Shown piece after piece: positions 7,491-8,700 of a DNA stretch of 8,700 nucleotides. Under the pieces are notes generated by a model. The model was given only the letters and a program-made list of their open reading frames with translations, was not told the origin of the DNA and ran no database searches. Origin of the DNA: Planctomycetota bacterium (lineage in GTDB: Bacteria; Planctomycetota; Planctomycetia; Planctomycetales; Planctomycetaceae); assembly GCA_003669575.1 (NCBI GenBank), contig QWOR01000169.1:1-8700 (forward strand). The letters are read 5' to 3'. How positions within the stretch are numbered: position 1 is the stretch's first letter; each line of letters starts with the position of its first letter. The translations under genes were made by a program, and so were the position numbers.

Positions 7491-7563
7491 CCATCTGTTG
7501 TTTCGGGTTGCGAGTCGGATCGGACCACGTCACGATCAGACGCTTCGTTCACTGGTCCTGGTT

Positions 7564-7569
7564 GAGGGG
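7564..7569 (+). promoter_or_regulatory. Ribosome binding site that decides a TTG start
   Basis: GAGGGG lies 6 nt before the TTG at 7576. It is the strongest Shine-Dalgarno-like site near this gene and fits the point where family similarity begins. The upstream in-frame ATG at 7456 has no comparable site. Confidence 0.55.
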
Positions 7570-7575
7570 TTTTGC

Positions 7576-8637
7576 TTGCGACTGTTTGTGTCCGAGTTCA
7601 TCTGCGGGGGAGGCTGGAGAGAAGGAGAACGCCCAGCCAGTCTGATTCGAGAGGGGGCCGCTATGTTGCGGGCCCTGATCGAGGATCTCTTGCAGATTCC
7701 CGAGATGCAGGTCGTAACGACTTGGGATCGCCGGCTGCCGGACGGACTGGGGAGCCGGAAATCACCCTCGCTCGACATTGTGCCCGTCGCTGGCCCCGAC
7801 GAGGAGCACGAAGTGTTTCGCCGTCTCTGCGAGTCAGCGGATGCCTCTTACATCATCGCGCCTGAACTGAGTGACGAGCTGTCGCTCCGGACTGCGGTTG
7901 CTGCTTCCTTTGAACAAAGACGGTCCCCTCAAATTTCCTATCCCCACCCCAGGAACCTCAACTGCTCGGTCGAGGCCATCGACCTCTGCGGCGACAAGTG
8001 GAGCCTCTTCGAACACCTCACCCGTCACGCGATTCCCACTATCCCCACCTTCCAGTTGCAAGACCGCTCATCACACGACTCCCTTAGCTGGCCGAGAGTC
8101 CTTAAGCTCCGACTCGGTGCGGGATCGCAATCGATGCAGCTGGTCTCATCTCCCGCTGAATGGGAGTCGGCTATCAAGAGCTTCGACAACTCCTCCCGCC
8201 ACACCGAAGCGATCGTTCAACCCTACATTCCGGGCCAGGCTTTCTCTGTCGGAGTCATCATTGATCGCAATCGGACGTTACATCGACTGCCCGTTGCCGA
8301 TCAGCTGATCGATCCCCGCAACGGGTTCGCCTACCTTGGGGGGCGTGTCCCCTCACACTGTTGGACCGGCTCAATCGATCCGCTGCTCGATAAGGTGCTA
8401 CCGACGATCCCAGGGGTGTACGGGTTTGTGGGAATTGATTTTCTGATCCCGGACGGGACTCCTGGTACACCGCTCCTCGTGGAGATCAATCCCCGTCTGA
8501 CGACCAGTTACACTGGCTATCGGCAGCTTTGTCGGGACAATCTCGCGGCGCTATGGCTGGGCGAGTCGGACCCGGTCGAGCAACTTCACTGGCGAGACGG
8601 ACAGATTGAGTTTCAGGCTGCGGGAGAGTGTTCATGA
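7576..8637 (+). CDS. ATP-grasp ligase, MfnD-like (probable tyramine-glutamate ligase of methanopterin synthesis)
   Basis: From TTG 7576 the product has 353 residues. It opens with LRLFVSEFICGGGW (initiator read as Met), the N-terminal pattern of this ATP-grasp family, followed by REGAAMLRALIEDL. ATP-grasp features follow: GDKWSLFEHL (D140, K141), the nucleotide-loop region LKLRLGAGS (to about 184), the strand EAIVQPYIPGQAFSVGV (211-227), and the Mg/ATP-binding residues D288 in GIDFL and E303/N305 in EINPR, then LTTSYTGYR. MfnD joins L-glutamate to tyramine, giving gamma-glutamyltyramine for the methanopterin side chain. That assignment is inferred from family and neighbour: the next gene, overlapping by ATGA, is MfnF-like. 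An upstream in-frame ATG at 7456 would add 40 residues with no family similarity and no ribosome site, so I prefer the TTG. The substrate could differ from tyramine in bacteria. Confidence 0.85.
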   Translation: MRLFVSEFICGGGWREGERPASLIREGAAMLRALIEDLLQIPEMQVVTTWDRRLPDGLGSRKSPSLDIVPVAGPDEEHEVFRRLCESADASYIIAPELSDELSLRTAVAASFEQRRSPQISYPHPRNLNCSVEAIDLCGDKWSLFEHLTRHAIPTIPTFQLQDRSSHDSLSWPRVLKLRLGAGSQSMQLVSSPAEWESAIKSFDNSSRHTEAIVQPYIPGQAFSVGVIIDRNRTLHRLPVADQLIDPRNGFAYLGGRVPSHCWTGSIDPLLDKVLPTIPGVYGFVGIDFLIPDGTPGTPLLVEINPRLTTSYTGYRQLCRDNLAALWLGESDPVEQLHWRDGQIEFQAAGECS

Positions 8638-8700
8638 GCACATGCATTGGTCTCGACATCGGTGGAGCGAACATCAAGCTGTCGAACGGCGTCGATCGGA
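8634..8700 (+). CDS. MfnF-like hydantoinase/oxoprolinase-family protein, H4MPT-linked C1 pathway (3'-truncated by window edge)
   Basis: The ATG at 8634 overlaps the ligase stop (ATGA), which suggests translational coupling. Only 22 residues are visible: MSTCIGLDIGGANIKLSNGV and two more. The nucleotide-binding segment GLDIGGANIK is characteristic of the H4MPT-linked C1-transfer subgroup of hydantoinase/oxoprolinase-like proteins. The archaeal member MfnF condenses gamma-glutamyltyramine with the phosphorylated aminomethylfuran unit. Together with the preceding MfnD-like ligase this gives two linked steps of one pathway. The assignment rests on one motif and the neighbour, because the rest of the gene is outside the window. 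Confidence 0.75.
   Translation, partial: MSTCIGLDIGGANIKLSNGVDR

Noticed and set aside
6557..7645. 362-codon open frame on the plus strand opposite the 5' half of copA, running into the ATP-grasp gene
   Set aside because: It mirrors CopA codons, has no domain-like pattern, and overlaps the ATP-grasp start in a different frame.

Overview
The window is GC-rich and looks like a piece of a Planctomycetota chromosome, probably order Planctomycetales; I cannot name the genus. Two things point there. One is a PVC-type HEAT-repeat/cytochrome c protein, a family hugely expanded in Planctomycetes. The other is a pair of archaeal-type tetrahydromethanopterin (H4MPT) cofactor genes, which among bacteria occur mainly in Planctomycetes and methylotrophic proteobacteria. 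Coding density is high and there are no rRNA, tRNA, CRISPR or insertion-sequence signals.

Layout: (1) 2-1594 (+) is the 3' part of a PVC-type cytochrome c gene whose start lies outside the window. (2) 1618-3228 (-) is a four-domain phosphomannomutase/phosphoglucomutase, convergent with the cytochrome gene. (3) 3386-3595 (+) is a 69-residue membrane protein with a Cys/Gly cluster, resembling FeoB-associated proteins. (4) 3717-5078 (+) is an ABC-3 family metal permease fused to a C-terminal DtxR/MntR-like module. (5) 5102-7312 (-) is a Cu(+) P1B-type ATPase of the CopA type, convergent with the permease. (6) 7576-8637 (+) is an ATP-grasp ligase resembling MfnD (tyramine-glutamate ligase). (7) 8634 to the window end (+) is the start of an MfnF-like hydantoinase/oxoprolinase-family gene, overlapping the ligase by 4 nt.

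Two themes emerge. The middle (3386-7312) is a transition-metal handling block: a small Cys-rich membrane protein, a metal permease carrying its own metal-sensor-like domain, and a copper exporter. No ABC ATPase, solute-binding protein or FeoB gene is present beside them. The right end begins an operon whose first two products probably catalyse linked steps of methanopterin side-chain synthesis: formation of gamma-glutamyltyramine, then its condensation with the aminomethylfuran unit. That supports H4MPT-dependent formaldehyde/C1 metabolism. The left end holds a probable exported electron-transfer/dehydrogenase protein and a sugar-phosphate mutase with no obvious functional link to the rest.

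The most interesting items are the orphan permease-DtxR fusion, the archaeal-like C1 cofactor operon with its TTG start, and a 15-bp perfect palindrome in the divergent region between copA and that operon.
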